Below, piece by piece: positions 16,176 to 25,248 of a stretch of DNA of 64,000 nucleotides (positions are counted from its first letter, which is position 1; each line of letters starts with the position of its first letter). The stretch covers positions 1,426,001-1,490,000 of the forward strand of contig AP035880.1 of the NCBI GenBank assembly GCA_045866215.1, written 5' to 3'. The notes under the pieces were generated by a model that saw nothing but the letters and a program-made list of their open reading frames with translations, was not told where the DNA came from and ran no database searches. The position numbers and the translations under genes are program-made. The stretch comes from Croceivirga sp009797885 (lineage in GTDB: Bacteria; Bacteroidota; Bacteroidia; Flavobacteriales; Flavobacteriaceae).

Positions 16176-17312
16176 ATGAGCCAGCAAGTTACTGAAAAAC
16201 CCTTCATCCTTGCCATAGATGATGAACAATTAAATTTGGAACTCCTACGGTTTATCCTAGAGCGAAACGACTTCATTTTTAAGGGAACCAGCGACGACAA
16301 TCATTTTTTCGAACTTTTGGCCGAACAACATCCGGACCTTATTCTTCTGGATGTCATCATGCCCAAAATCGAAGGTTTTGAACTGTGTGAAAAAATCAAG
16401 GAACATAAGGAATACAAAGATATTCCTGTAATCTTCCTCACTGGAAAAGTCAATGTAAGGGACAAGGTAAGGGGTTTTGAGGTAGGTGGAGTGGACTACG
16501 TGACCAAACCTTTTAATGAGCAGGAATTGATTGCCCGTATACAAACGCACGTTGAGTTAAGACGGGCGAGAAAACAAATAGAGCAACAGGCAGAAAATCT
16601 AAGGCAGTCCAATGCCTTAAAGGATAGGATGTTCTCCATAATTGGCCATGACCTTCGCTCTCCTTTAAGTGCTGCCAAGCTCAAGATGGACTTTATTATG
16701 CGAGGCATTATAGATCCAAAAACGGACCAGTTTGTGGATGAAACGGTTTTTGAACTGCTCAAGACCATGGATGAAGCCCTTAGTTTGCTCCAAAACCTTT
16801 TGGGTTGGGCCAAATCTGAAAGCAATCAAATTCAAGTAATCCCAGAACATCTGGATTTGGGTGATATTGTTGAACAAACCTTTAGGTTGCTAAAACTGGG
16901 TAGCGAGCACAAAAAAATAACATTGATCAATAACATCCCACAAGAAACTTATGTTCATGCGGACCTTAATACCACAAAAACGGTTTTACGGAACCTCTTA
17001 TCCAACGCCATTAAATTTACTCCGGTCAATGGTGAAATAAAGGTCAATGCCATTTCCAAAAAAGACCGCACTATTGTTGAAGTACAGGATAACGGGCAAG
17101 GGATTCCACCAGAGGATATTCCCAAAATCCTAAATCCCAAAGAGCACTTCAGCAAATTGGGAACCGAAAAAGAACCGGGCACCGGTCTGGGGCTTGTTTT
17201 ATGTCAAAACTTTGTCAACAAGAATGGGGGTACCCTCAAAATTAAGAGTACGGTAGGAAAGGGCAGCACCTTTTACTTTGATTTGCCCATTGGCGAAAAA
17301 GTGACGGTCTAG
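16176..17312 (+). CDS. Receiver-histidine kinase fusion protein
   Basis: A 378-residue cytosolic protein with an N-terminal receiver domain (residues 10-128; acidic IDDE, phospho-acceptor Asp59 in LILLDVIMP, Lys in TKPFNEQEL), a linker coil, a dimerisation domain with His158 in FSIIGHDLRSPLS, and an ATPase domain (N-box RNLLSNAIKF, G1 QDNGQGIP, G2 GTGLGLVLC). This order, receiver before kinase, lets another protein's phosphate tune the kinase. It sits between the rfb operon and the glycosyltransferase operon, opposite to both, so a link to EPS control is likely but unproven. Its stop overlaps the stop of the convergent glycosyltransferase gene by 4 nt. Confidence 0.9.
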   Translation: MSQQVTEKPFILAIDDEQLNLELLRFILERNDFIFKGTSDDNHFFELLAEQHPDLILLDVIMPKIEGFELCEKIKEHKEYKDIPVIFLTGKVNVRDKVRGFEVGGVDYVTKPFNEQELIARIQTHVELRRARKQIEQQAENLRQSNALKDRMFSIIGHDLRSPLSAAKLKMDFIMRGIIDPKTDQFVDETVFELLKTMDEALSLLQNLLGWAKSESNQIQVIPEHLDLGDIVEQTFRLLKLGSEHKKITLINNIPQETYVHADLNTTKTVLRNLLSNAIKFTPVNGEIKVNAISKKDRTIVEVQDNGQGIPPEDIPKILNPKEHFSKLGTEKEPGTGLGLVLCQNFVNKNGGTLKIKSTVGKGSTFYFDLPIGEKVTV

Positions 17313-18520
17313 GCCACCGCTTCTGCTGTATTTCCCCCGCGTTTTGCACGCTCCCAATTTACCGATTGGTTTCCTTTGACATACCTTCCGAATCCCAAGA
17401 ACACCGAAAGGTTCATCATAAAGAAATAGTAGGGGATAAACAGTAACTTCAAACGAATCTGCCTGTTTTCCAGAAACCAACCCACCAAAGCCGCAACATA
17501 GAACAGTACCTGTCCCCAAAAGAGAAGGCTAAACGGTCCAAAGGACCATAACCCTTCGTCCAGGGCCAATACCAAATTTACCGGGATGATCAAAAGCAAT
17601 AACAAGGGGGTCAGCGTCCATCGTAATACACGATGGGAAATGTATTGAAAGGACAAGGTTCCGTATTTAAAAAAGTTCAAGAGGGGGGCCAAACGCACCA
17701 CGGATTGGATCCCTCCGGCAGAAATTCTAATTTTTCGCTTTAGTTCCTCTTTTACATTGGCTGAGGCGTTTTCTATGGCATAGGCTTCAGGATTGTATTG
17801 AATGGTCCTACCTTGCATGGCCACTTTAAGTGAAATCATAAAATCATCCAATAAGGTATCTTTTTCCACTTCCTGCCAAAGCTCCGTTCTAATGGCAAAC
17901 AACTCTCCAGCAGCACCAACAACAGAATAGAGTTCAGCATCCCATTTCTTTAGTTGGGATTCATACTTCCAGTACATCCCTTCTCCTGCTCCGGCCGCAT
18001 TATCCGCTTCTTTGGAATAAATACGTTTTTCCCCAGATACACAACCCACTTTTGGATTACGGAAAAGGCGGACTATTTCCTGTACAGACTCTTTTCCCAA
18101 ACTGGTATTTCCATCCGAAAAAATGACGATTGGGGTAGTCACATGCTTCATCCCCCTGTTCATGGCCGCAATTTTCCCATTTCTTTCGGGTTTGTGCAAA
18201 ACCTTTACGTCTTTGTATTTTTTTAGAAGCTCTGGAGTACCATCGTTAGATCCGTCCGTGACCCAAAGCTGGGTCAGTTTTTCCCTGGGATAGTTTAAAC
18301 TACTGGAGTTGTTTACTTTTTCTTCCAAATAATCCTTTTCATTATAGGCCGTCACAAAAAGGGTTACCTCCGGTTCGTAGTCCTCGTTACCTTCATATTT
18401 TTTACCCAAACCAAATAGCCTTCTCAACATAATAAGCCCAAACAATAGTATACCATATCCCAAATAGGAATAAAAAATGATGAACAAGGCCATCCAGAAA
18501 AATACTTTTAACGCTTCCAT
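17309..18520 (-). CDS. Membrane glycosyltransferase family 2
   Basis: A 403-residue GT2 enzyme with one N-terminal helix (FFWMALFIIFYSYLGYGILL) and three C-terminal helices near residues 290-380. The catalytic domain shows VTAYNEKDYLEEKV, VTDGSNDGTPELL, a DxD-like FSDGNTSLG and the DDFMISLKV acceptor-side Asp pair. The start is the ATG at 18520; an in-frame TTG at 18529 is less likely. Last gene of the ugd operon (25113 to 17309). It probably adds a sugar to the lipid-linked EPS repeat unit at the membrane; sugar unknown. Confidence 0.88.
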   Translation of the reverse strand: MEALKVFFWMALFIIFYSYLGYGILLFGLIMLRRLFGLGKKYEGNEDYEPEVTLFVTAYNEKDYLEEKVNNSSSLNYPREKLTQLWVTDGSNDGTPELLKKYKDVKVLHKPERNGKIAAMNRGMKHVTTPIVIFSDGNTSLGKESVQEIVRLFRNPKVGCVSGEKRIYSKEADNAAGAGEGMYWKYESQLKKWDAELYSVVGAAGELFAIRTELWQEVEKDTLLDDFMISLKVAMQGRTIQYNPEAYAIENASANVKEELKRKIRISAGGIQSVVRLAPLLNFFKYGTLSFQYISHRVLRWTLTPLLLLLIIPVNLVLALDEGLWSFGPFSLLFWGQVLFYVAALVGWFLENRQIRLKLLFIPYYFFMMNLSVFLGFGRYVKGNQSVNWERAKRGGNTAEAVA

Positions 18521-18535
18521 TTCAATCAATTTGTA

Positions 18536-19174
18536 TTATACAACCACAGATGGTTTCTTTTGAACCCTTTCCCATTCTCCGGTATGATGGTTAAACTGTT
18601 TCAATACTTTGGCAGGATTGCCCACGGCTACCGAATACGGGGGAACATCCTTGGTCACTACGCTGCCCCCGGCAATTATGCAGTGTTTCCCAACGGTAAC
18701 TCCTGCCACGATGGTGACATTGGCACCTATCCAGCTTTCTTCCCCAATAACAATGGGGGCCGTGGAAACACCTTGTGCATGAATGGGCTGTGAAATATCT
18801 TCGTAATTATGGTTTAGTCCGGAAAGCACCACATTTTGCGCCAGGCGCACATCATCTTTGATGGTCACTGGACCAATGAGCGTATTACCCAATCCTATAC
18901 GTGTGTTCCTACCTATTTTAACGGGCCCAACACCATTATTAATAGTGGAAAAGTCTTCAATGGTAGAATTTGCTCCCAACTCAAAGTTGTTCCAGGGCAA
19001 AACATCCATCCGGGTCCTTCGCCGTATGGTTGCCCCTTTTTCCTTTTTGTGATAGAACGGGTTTACGAACCACCGGACCCATAATCTGGGCCGGGCCTGA
19101 CCTGATGGAACCAATAACCAATGGACAAACCTTTTTAATCCCTCATTACCTTTCAATCTCTCTTTTAGTCCCAT
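18536..19174 (-). CDS. Hexapeptide-repeat acyltransferase
   Basis: A 212-residue protein whose central part (about 70-190) is a left-handed beta-helix built from hexapeptide units such as VKIGRN, TRIGLG, VTIKDD, IVIGEE, WIGANV, TIVAGV, TVGKHC, IIAGGS, and ends VTKDVPPYSVAVGNPAKVLK, the usual closing signature of maltose/serine/colanic acid-type O-acetyltransferases. It likely acetylates a sugar of the EPS repeat unit. It lies 2 nt before the upstream glycosyltransferase gene's stop and 15 nt from the next gene. Confidence 0.88.
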   Translation of the reverse strand: MGLKERLKGNEGLKRFVHWLLVPSGQARPRLWVRWFVNPFYHKKEKGATIRRRTRMDVLPWNNFELGANSTIEDFSTINNGVGPVKIGRNTRIGLGNTLIGPVTIKDDVRLAQNVVLSGLNHNYEDISQPIHAQGVSTAPIVIGEESWIGANVTIVAGVTVGKHCIIAGGSVVTKDVPPYSVAVGNPAKVLKQFNHHTGEWERVQKKPSVVV

Positions 19175-19176
19175 GG

Positions 19177-20370
19177 CTACGCGGATTTTTTGATGGCTTC
19201 GTAAATCGCCTTTACATTGTTCTCCCAGGTATGACTTTTTGCAAAAGCAATTCGTTCTGCCATCCGTTCTTTGGAATTCTCCCTAAGTGCCTTTTCTACC
19301 AATTCCAGGTATTCTTCCTTGGAAGAACCTAGGTATACATGGTCCTGGAACATTTCCATGGCCTTGGTCCTGGTGGCCAGGGTAGGTTTCCCCATAGCCA
19401 GATATTCATCGATCTTTCTGGGGTAATTACCAATGGTCCAATCATTGACCACTTGCGGGTTCATGGCAATATCAAATCCTTTTACATAAGCTGGGAGTTC
19501 TTTGGGATCCTTACTCCCCAAAAAGTAAACATTGTCCATCTCATGCAACAGGGAGTTTCTAAAGTCCTCATCTTCAGGGCCCACCAAAACAATGCTCCAA
19601 TCCTTTCTTTTTTGCGCCAAGTACTCCAAGAGGGCAATATCCAGTCGCATACTGGTGAGATAACCCACATATCCTAAAACAGGACTGGGAATGTCAGTAA
19701 ACTCCTTGGGAACGACTATTTTTCCATCTTCGTCATTGAAAAGGGAAACATCACAACCCTGCCCGACCATAAAACTTTTGGGATTGTACTTAGCGCCGTA
19801 TTCCGCGTACAAAGCGGAATTGTTCACCACGGTATCCGCCTTTTCAATCAATTGGGGTTCCATTCGTTCCCCATGACGTTTCCAATACGGAACCCGTATT
19901 AAATAGTCCCGCATATAATAGGCATATCCTTTGGCCTTAAGAAGTTCTTTAAGGTGAAAGCCCAAAAACATGGAACTGTCATTAAAGATTAGGACGTCCT
20001 TAAATTGAAGCCGATCTATGGCGGACTGAATATCTTTTGCAAAAATCCTATTGTTCCGTTTATTCAAAAACTTAAACAACGTATGGAAGGGAATCCAGTT
20101 AATCGATTCCGTCATTGTCTTTGGGTACAAATTCCATAGGTTATCATCCAGCTTCACTAAATCTGGGGAGTCCCCATTCTTTATCCGTATGCGTTTTTGG
20201 ATTTTTTCAGTATCATGTTCACGCTTTAGCGATGCCCTGTCCAAAGGAGGGTTTACGTACAATACCCGGTTATGCTTGGCAAATTCGGCAGCTATGTTTT
20301 TACAATTACTGCCTATTTCAATATCCCATGCCTGGATCCCTATGACCACAATGTCCTGATTACGTATCAT
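19177..20370 (-). CDS. Glycosyltransferase, GT-B fold
   Basis: A 397-residue protein starting at the ATG at 20370 (MIRNQDIVVIGIQAWD); the longer reading frame upstream overlaps the preceding gene and was rejected. The C-terminal half has GYVGYLTSMRLDIALLEYLA, VLVGPEDEDF, and DIAMNPQ...YPRKIDEYLAMGKP with a nucleotide-sugar-binding Glu, the pattern of GT4-like retaining enzymes. The N-terminal domain is less typical (NIAAEFAKHNRVLYVNPP). It belongs to the EPS operon. Donor sugar is unknown. Confidence 0.85.
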   Translation of the reverse strand: MIRNQDIVVIGIQAWDIEIGSNCKNIAAEFAKHNRVLYVNPPLDRASLKREHDTEKIQKRIRIKNGDSPDLVKLDDNLWNLYPKTMTESINWIPFHTLFKFLNKRNNRIFAKDIQSAIDRLQFKDVLIFNDSSMFLGFHLKELLKAKGYAYYMRDYLIRVPYWKRHGERMEPQLIEKADTVVNNSALYAEYGAKYNPKSFMVGQGCDVSLFNDEDGKIVVPKEFTDIPSPVLGYVGYLTSMRLDIALLEYLAQKRKDWSIVLVGPEDEDFRNSLLHEMDNVYFLGSKDPKELPAYVKGFDIAMNPQVVNDWTIGNYPRKIDEYLAMGKPTLATRTKAMEMFQDHVYLGSSKEEYLELVEKALRENSKERMAERIAFAKSHTWENNVKAIYEAIKKSA

Positions 20371-20374
20371 AATA

Positions 20375-21529
20375 TTAGGATTTGATTTCCTCATAAACAT
20401 TTTCATATAGATCAAGGACATGACGTGCCATGGATTCCCAGGAAAAGTCCTTGGCCCTTTCAACACCCTTTTCGGATAAAACCTTTGCCAACATTTGATC
20501 CTCTATCAATCGTTGCATGGCATTGACAATTTCATCGGGGTTAAAAGGATCGATAATCAAGGCCGTCCCTTCACCCGCCACTTCCGGCATGGAGGATGTA
20601 TTGGAGGTAATTACCGGAACCCCACAGGCCATCCCTTCCAAAATTGGGATACCAAAACTTTCCCTAAGTGAGGGATATAGAAAAATACGGGCCTGACTGA
20701 TAATGGCCGGCAGGATCTGATTGGGAACATAGCCCGTAAGATGGATCAAACTGCGTAAACCGGGATTTCCAATGCTCGCCAAAATCCGTTTTAGCTCACT
20801 TTCATCGTAATCCAACATCACTAGATGGTTTCTGTCCGGATATATTTCATTGAATTTGGAAAATGCCCTCAACACCCCTATGGTGTTCTTCTTAGGGTCC
20901 GTATTACCAAGAAAAAAGAAATAATTGTCCGGTAAACTGTATTTCTTTTTTACGGACGATAGCAAGGCCGTATCGGTAACTTTTTTAAAATGCGCCCCCA
21001 CACCATTGTGGATGGCCGTCAATCGGTCATCCTTAAATCCAAAATACTTATTGATTCGGTGCTTTTCGTAGTTGGAAACCGTAATGACCTTTTTGCTCTT
21101 TTTAATCACGGGGGGAACAAAATATCTACGGTACATATTCCCCAATTTTTGGTACCAGGTGCCCTCTTTCTTAAAGATGCTTATACTTTCCAAATAAATA
21201 ATATCGTGAAGGGTGGTCACCAATGGGACTTTACAAAAGATGGGGCCTGTGTTACTGGTACAATGAAGCACATCACAACCTTCCCTGAAAGCTGCTCTTG
21301 GCAATTCTATTTGCTCCCATCCGGGATAACCAAATCTTGATGAAAGCTCCACCACCCTAAAATTGGGAGCTTTGGGAATACACGTATTGTCCTCATCCGG
21401 TCTTACAAAAATGACATATTCATTTTTTCCATCAATAGCTTGTAGATTCTTGATGAGTTCCAGGGCCACCATGTCCATCCCGTGCTTCTTTTTCCTAAAA
21501 AGCCGTTGTCCTTCAATTCCAATCTTCAT
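20375..21529 (-). CDS. Glycosyltransferase family 4
   Basis: A 384-residue GT-B enzyme. N-terminal domain: IGIEGQRLFRKKKHGMDMVALELIKNL, HCTSNTGPIF, and TLHDIIYLE. C-terminal domain: FFLGNTDPKKN, LTGYVPNQILPAIISQARIF, and YPSLRESFGIPILEGMACG with the EX7E motif that binds the nucleotide sugar. Typical of mannosyl/rhamnosyl/glucosyl transferases that extend EPS repeat units in the cytoplasm. It lies 4 nt before the next gene in the ugd operon. Confidence 0.93.
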   Translation of the reverse strand: MKIGIEGQRLFRKKKHGMDMVALELIKNLQAIDGKNEYVIFVRPDEDNTCIPKAPNFRVVELSSRFGYPGWEQIELPRAAFREGCDVLHCTSNTGPIFCKVPLVTTLHDIIYLESISIFKKEGTWYQKLGNMYRRYFVPPVIKKSKKVITVSNYEKHRINKYFGFKDDRLTAIHNGVGAHFKKVTDTALLSSVKKKYSLPDNYFFFLGNTDPKKNTIGVLRAFSKFNEIYPDRNHLVMLDYDESELKRILASIGNPGLRSLIHLTGYVPNQILPAIISQARIFLYPSLRESFGIPILEGMACGVPVITSNTSSMPEVAGEGTALIIDPFNPDEIVNAMQRLIEDQMLAKVLSEKGVERAKDFSWESMARHVLDLYENVYEEIKS

Positions 21530-21538
21530 TCGTATAGC

Positions 21539-22744
21539 TTAGGTATTAACAGTTCCGTGTTGGGTATGAATAAACTTTTTATTGGCCCCTTTAAGTTTGA
21601 ACAGTGAAAGGAACATGACCAAAAATGCCTTGGGCAATGTCCAAATTGCAGTAAAGGTCGATCTACGGTAAAACTTTTTGGGAATGGCCATTATAAAGGC
21701 CAGGATAGTAAGTGCTGCAGTGAGGTGCCACAGGTACGATGGAACAATCAACCAGCCCTTGGGGAAAAACACATCCATGGCCGTATATGCGGTTGTAAAA
21801 CAAAAAACAAGTCCCAGTAACAGAATCCTGGGAGGGGATATCATTTGATACACCTTATCCGTAAAATCCAGGTTTCCCTTGGTCACCAGCTCTTTGGTTC
21901 CCTCCCAAACAAAGCGTTTGAAATAAATAAATTGGGCAGAAAGCCAACGCTTGCGCTGATTGGCAAAAACCTCGGTCTTTTGGACCTTCTCATCAAGGAC
22001 CAAAGCATCATGAAGGTATTCTATTTGATTTCGGTCCCTCAGCAGTTTTAATTCCAATTCCTTGTCAAAACCACCGACCGCATTGACTTTGGCCATGGTA
22101 GACTTGAAAAAGTGGTAATCAAAAGCCATTCCCGACCCAATTAGGGCGGAAGACAGTCCCAATACACGATGCCCTTTTCTGAAGATATGGTTATTTATTT
22201 CTTCGCTAATGGCATCCAGGATCGCAAACGACGTATTGGTATTCTTGGCAATACGGTGCCCTTGCACCACTTTATACCCCTTATTGAATGCCTCATTGAT
22301 GCGTTCAATAAAATCGAACTCCATAATATTGTCGGCATCCAAGATCAGGGCCACATGATAGTGGTCCCCAATAACTTCCATGGCCTTATTTAGGGCTTTG
22401 GATTTTGTGCTTTTTTCAAAGGAAACCTCCACCAGTTTTATGGGGAGCTTCCTTAACTTTTGTAAGGTCAAGTCCTGAAAGGAATCCGCAATGACCACCA
22501 CGTCAAAAAGTTCCTCGGAATAGCTTTGTTCCAGGGCCCTCCTGGCCACTTCAACAATAACATTGTCTTCTTTGTAGCCCGGTATTAAAACCGCAAATTT
22601 CCGTTGTTTTTGAATGATGCTTTCCCTTTGCCTGGGCTTGAACAAGCCCGCAAAAGCGAATACAAAAACATAAATGGATGCAAAGCCAAGGTATGCCAAT
22701 ACCACTATTTCCAAGACATTGGCCAAAATTTGCAATGCATCCAT
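21539..22744 (-). CDS. Processive-type membrane glycosyltransferase family 2
   Basis: A 401-residue GT2 enzyme with an N-terminal helix (VVLAYLGFASIYVFVFAFAG), catalytic domain with LIPGYKEDNVIVEVARRAL, ILDADNIME (DxD) and LRDRNQIEYL, followed by QRKRW at about residue 268, the QxxRW motif of processive or cellulose-synthase-like transferases, and three C-terminal helices. It could build a polymer backbone or add a sugar at the membrane. It lies 10 nt before the GT4 gene of the same operon. Confidence 0.88.
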   Translation of the reverse strand: MDALQILANVLEIVVLAYLGFASIYVFVFAFAGLFKPRQRESIIQKQRKFAVLIPGYKEDNVIVEVARRALEQSYSEELFDVVVIADSFQDLTLQKLRKLPIKLVEVSFEKSTKSKALNKAMEVIGDHYHVALILDADNIMEFDFIERINEAFNKGYKVVQGHRIAKNTNTSFAILDAISEEINNHIFRKGHRVLGLSSALIGSGMAFDYHFFKSTMAKVNAVGGFDKELELKLLRDRNQIEYLHDALVLDEKVQKTEVFANQRKRWLSAQFIYFKRFVWEGTKELVTKGNLDFTDKVYQMISPPRILLLGLVFCFTTAYTAMDVFFPKGWLIVPSYLWHLTAALTILAFIMAIPKKFYRRSTFTAIWTLPKAFLVMFLSLFKLKGANKKFIHTQHGTVNT

Positions 22745-22767
22745 CGGTTTTCCTATTTACAACTTAA

Positions 22768-23736
22768 CTATATACTTACCAATTCTTTAATGGTCTTGTC
22801 CTTCAACATCCCATCAAAATAGGCTATGGTTTCCTTTAACCCATCCCTAAGTTCAACGGTTGGCTTCCAATCCTTGAGCCTTTCCTTGGCCAGGGTGATG
22901 TCCGGTTTGCGCTGCATGGGATCATCCGAGGGCAGTGGCAAATGGATTATTTTGGACTTGGAACCCGTTAGATCAATAATGTTTTCGGCCAGCTCAAGCA
23001 TAGTGAATTCCCCTGGATTTCCAATATTAATTGGACCAATGAACCCGTCTTCCGTACCCATCATTTTGATCATTCCATCCACGAGGTCACTTACATATTG
23101 AAAGCTTCTGGTCTGTGTACCGTCACCAAAAACGGTAATGTTCTTCCCTTGAAGGGCCTGCATGATAAAGTTGGAAACCACGCGACCATCGTCCGGCTCC
23201 ATTCTGGGACCGTAGGTATTGAAAATCCTAATGATTTTCACCAAGACCCCATTGGATTGATGGTAGTTCACAAACAGTGATTCTGCACATCGCTTTCCCT
23301 CGTCATAGCAGGAGCGAATACCGATGGGGTTCACATGGCCCCAATAATCTTCCGGTTGTGGGTGTACCTCCGGGTCCCCGTATACTTCACTTGTTGATGC
23401 CTGCAAAATCTTGGCATTGATCCGTTTCGCCAATCCCAACATGTTAATGGCCCCCAGTACCGAAGTTTTAATGGTCTTTATTGGATTGTGTTGATAATGT
23501 ACCGGTGAGGCAGGACATGCCAGATTGTAAATCTCATCCACCTCAATGAAGTAAGGTAGGGTTACATCATGTCTTATCAACTCAAAATACGGGTTGTCCA
23601 TTAAATGGACTATTTTACTCTTTCTCCCCGTAAAATAATTGTCCATACAAACCACTTCATGCCCCTCATTTAGAAGTCGTTCGCACAAATGTGATCCTAC
23701 AAATCCTGCACCTCCGGTTACTAATATTCTTTTCAT
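22768..23736 (-). CDS. UDP-glucuronate decarboxylase (UDP-xylose synthase)
   Basis: A 322-residue SDR enzyme. NAD motif VTGGAGFVGSHLCERLL at residues 5-21; YNLACPASPVHYQ is characteristic of UDP-xylose synthases, as is SCYDEGKRCAES with catalytic Tyr and Lys; STSEVYGDPEVHPQPE and RIFNTYGPRMEPDDGR follow. It makes UDP-xylose from UDP-glucuronate, which is produced by the neighbouring ugd product. Together they suggest glucuronate and/or xylose in the EPS. Confidence 0.94.
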   Translation of the reverse strand: MKRILVTGGAGFVGSHLCERLLNEGHEVVCMDNYFTGRKSKIVHLMDNPYFELIRHDVTLPYFIEVDEIYNLACPASPVHYQHNPIKTIKTSVLGAINMLGLAKRINAKILQASTSEVYGDPEVHPQPEDYWGHVNPIGIRSCYDEGKRCAESLFVNYHQSNGVLVKIIRIFNTYGPRMEPDDGRVVSNFIMQALQGKNITVFGDGTQTRSFQYVSDLVDGMIKMMGTEDGFIGPINIGNPGEFTMLELAENIIDLTGSKSKIIHLPLPSDDPMQRKPDITLAKERLKDWKPTVELRDGLKETIAYFDGMLKDKTIKELVSI

Positions 23737-23760
23737 CCCTTATTTTTGATTATTGTTTGA

Positions 23761-25113
23761 TTAGGCATTTGCCGATGCCCCAACGGTACTATGGATGGCT
23801 TCCCTACCAATACTATAGTAGTTGAAGCCTTGCTCTGCCATTTCTTCCGGGTCATAAACATTTCTACCGTCAAAAATGGTCTTCTCGTTCATCAACTTTT
23901 CAAGAATCCTGAAGTTGGGCATCCTAAACTCCGACCATTCCGTAACCAAGATTAGGGCATCTGCATCAATACATACGTCATACTCATCTTTGGCATATGC
24001 TATTTTATCTCCAAGAATCCGTTCGGCCTCGTGCATCGCTACCGGATCATAGGCCCTAATACTGGCACCCAATGCTATCAATTGTTCTATGATGACCAGC
24101 GATGGTGCTTCCCGCATATCATCCGTTTTTGGTTTAAAGGCCAAGCCCCATAGGCCAAATTGTTTGCCTTTGAGATTGTCTCCGAAATGCTTTTTGATTT
24201 TTTCGACCAAGGTGGTTTTTTGACGATAGTTCACGGCTTCCACAGCTTTTAGTACTTCCAGCGAATGCCCATATTCATCCGCAGTCCTTACCAACGCCTG
24301 AACATCTTTGGGGAAACAGCTTCCCCCGTACCCTGTTCCAGGGTAAATGAATTTATTCCCTATCCTGGAATCCGAACCGATACCTTTTCTCACCAAATCA
24401 ACATTGGCACCTACCAACTCACAGAGGTTGGCAATATCGTTCATAAAGCTGATCTTGGTAGCCAACATGGAGTTTGCGGCATATTTGGTCATTTCCGATG
24501 AAAAAATATCCATAAACAACAATGGATGTCCATTCATCAAATACGGCTTGTAAAGACGTTTCATCACTTTTTCAGCACGTTTGCTTTCTATACCGACCAC
24601 AATTCGGTCCGGTTTAAGAAAATCGTCCACGGCACTTCCCTCTTTTAAAAACTCAGGGTTGGAAGCAACATCAAAAGGGATTCGAACCCCTCTTTTGACC
24701 AATTCTTCCTCTACTGCTGTCTTTACTTTAAAGGAAGTTCCAACAGGTACCGTACTTTTGGTGACAATTACCTTATAATTCTCCATATGCTGTCCTATCT
24801 CACGTGCTACGCCCAAAACGTATTTCAGGTCTGCACTACCATCCTCGTCCGGAGGAGTGCCAACGGCGATGAATATGGCATCCGCATCTTTGATTCCTTT
24901 TTCCAGGCTTGTTGTAAAGGAGATTCTACCTTTGTCAAGGTTTCGCTCCAAAAGGGTATCCAAACCAGGTTCATAAATGGGAACCTCCCCGTTACGAAGC
25001 ATCTCTACCTTCTTTTTATCAATATCCACACAGATAACGTTTACGCCCGTTTCCGCAAAACAAGTACCGGTAACCAGACCTACATAGCCCGTGCCAACAA
25101 CTGCTATATTCAT
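23761..25113 (-). CDS. ugd: UDP-glucose 6-dehydrogenase
   Basis: A 450-residue enzyme that oxidises UDP-glucose to UDP-glucuronate with two NAD. NAD site: AVVGTGYVGLVTGTCFAETG; the catalytic Cys is in GTGYGGSCFPKD; TKSTVPVGTS, SNPEFLKEGSAVDDFL and GLAFKPKTDDMREAPS are family signatures. First gene of the second EPS operon; next is UDP-xylose synthase 24 nt later. Its promoter carries the clearest LytTR-like direct repeat in the window. Confidence 0.97.
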   Translation of the reverse strand: MNIAVVGTGYVGLVTGTCFAETGVNVICVDIDKKKVEMLRNGEVPIYEPGLDTLLERNLDKGRISFTTSLEKGIKDADAIFIAVGTPPDEDGSADLKYVLGVAREIGQHMENYKVIVTKSTVPVGTSFKVKTAVEEELVKRGVRIPFDVASNPEFLKEGSAVDDFLKPDRIVVGIESKRAEKVMKRLYKPYLMNGHPLLFMDIFSSEMTKYAANSMLATKISFMNDIANLCELVGANVDLVRKGIGSDSRIGNKFIYPGTGYGGSCFPKDVQALVRTADEYGHSLEVLKAVEAVNYRQKTTLVEKIKKHFGDNLKGKQFGLWGLAFKPKTDDMREAPSLVIIEQLIALGASIRAYDPVAMHEAERILGDKIAYAKDEYDVCIDADALILVTEWSEFRMPNFRILEKLMNEKTIFDGRNVYDPEEMAEQGFNYYSIGREAIHSTVGASANA

Positions 25114-25139
25114 TTTTAGGTTTTTTCGTTAATTATTTG

Positions 25140-25203
25140 TAAATATTATCTTACAATTCTAAGATTGGAAAATTATGTTGTGAATCGCTTCAATAACGTT
25201 GTT
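25140..25203 (-). promoter_or_regulatory. ugd promoter: -7-like box and LytTR-like direct repeat
   Basis: The -7-like box AATATTTA (25147-25140, minus strand) lies about 27 bp before the ATG. After 26 nt comes TATGTTGTG (25174-25182, plus-strand reading), then a 12-nt gap, then AACGTTGTT (25195-25203). LytTR regulators such as AgrA bind 9-mers of the type WMMGTTNRK repeated with 12-13 nt between, so this fits in both core and spacing. Confidence 0.7.
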
Positions 25204-25248
25204 AAGCATTCACTTTGAGCGTTTTTTATAACGGCGTGTCCTCAAGGG

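Noticed and set aside
20371..20466. N-terminal extension of the glycosyltransferase at 19177-20370
   Set aside because: It would overlap about 90 nt of the upstream glycosyltransferase gene and has no domain; ATG at 20370 fits the operon spacing.
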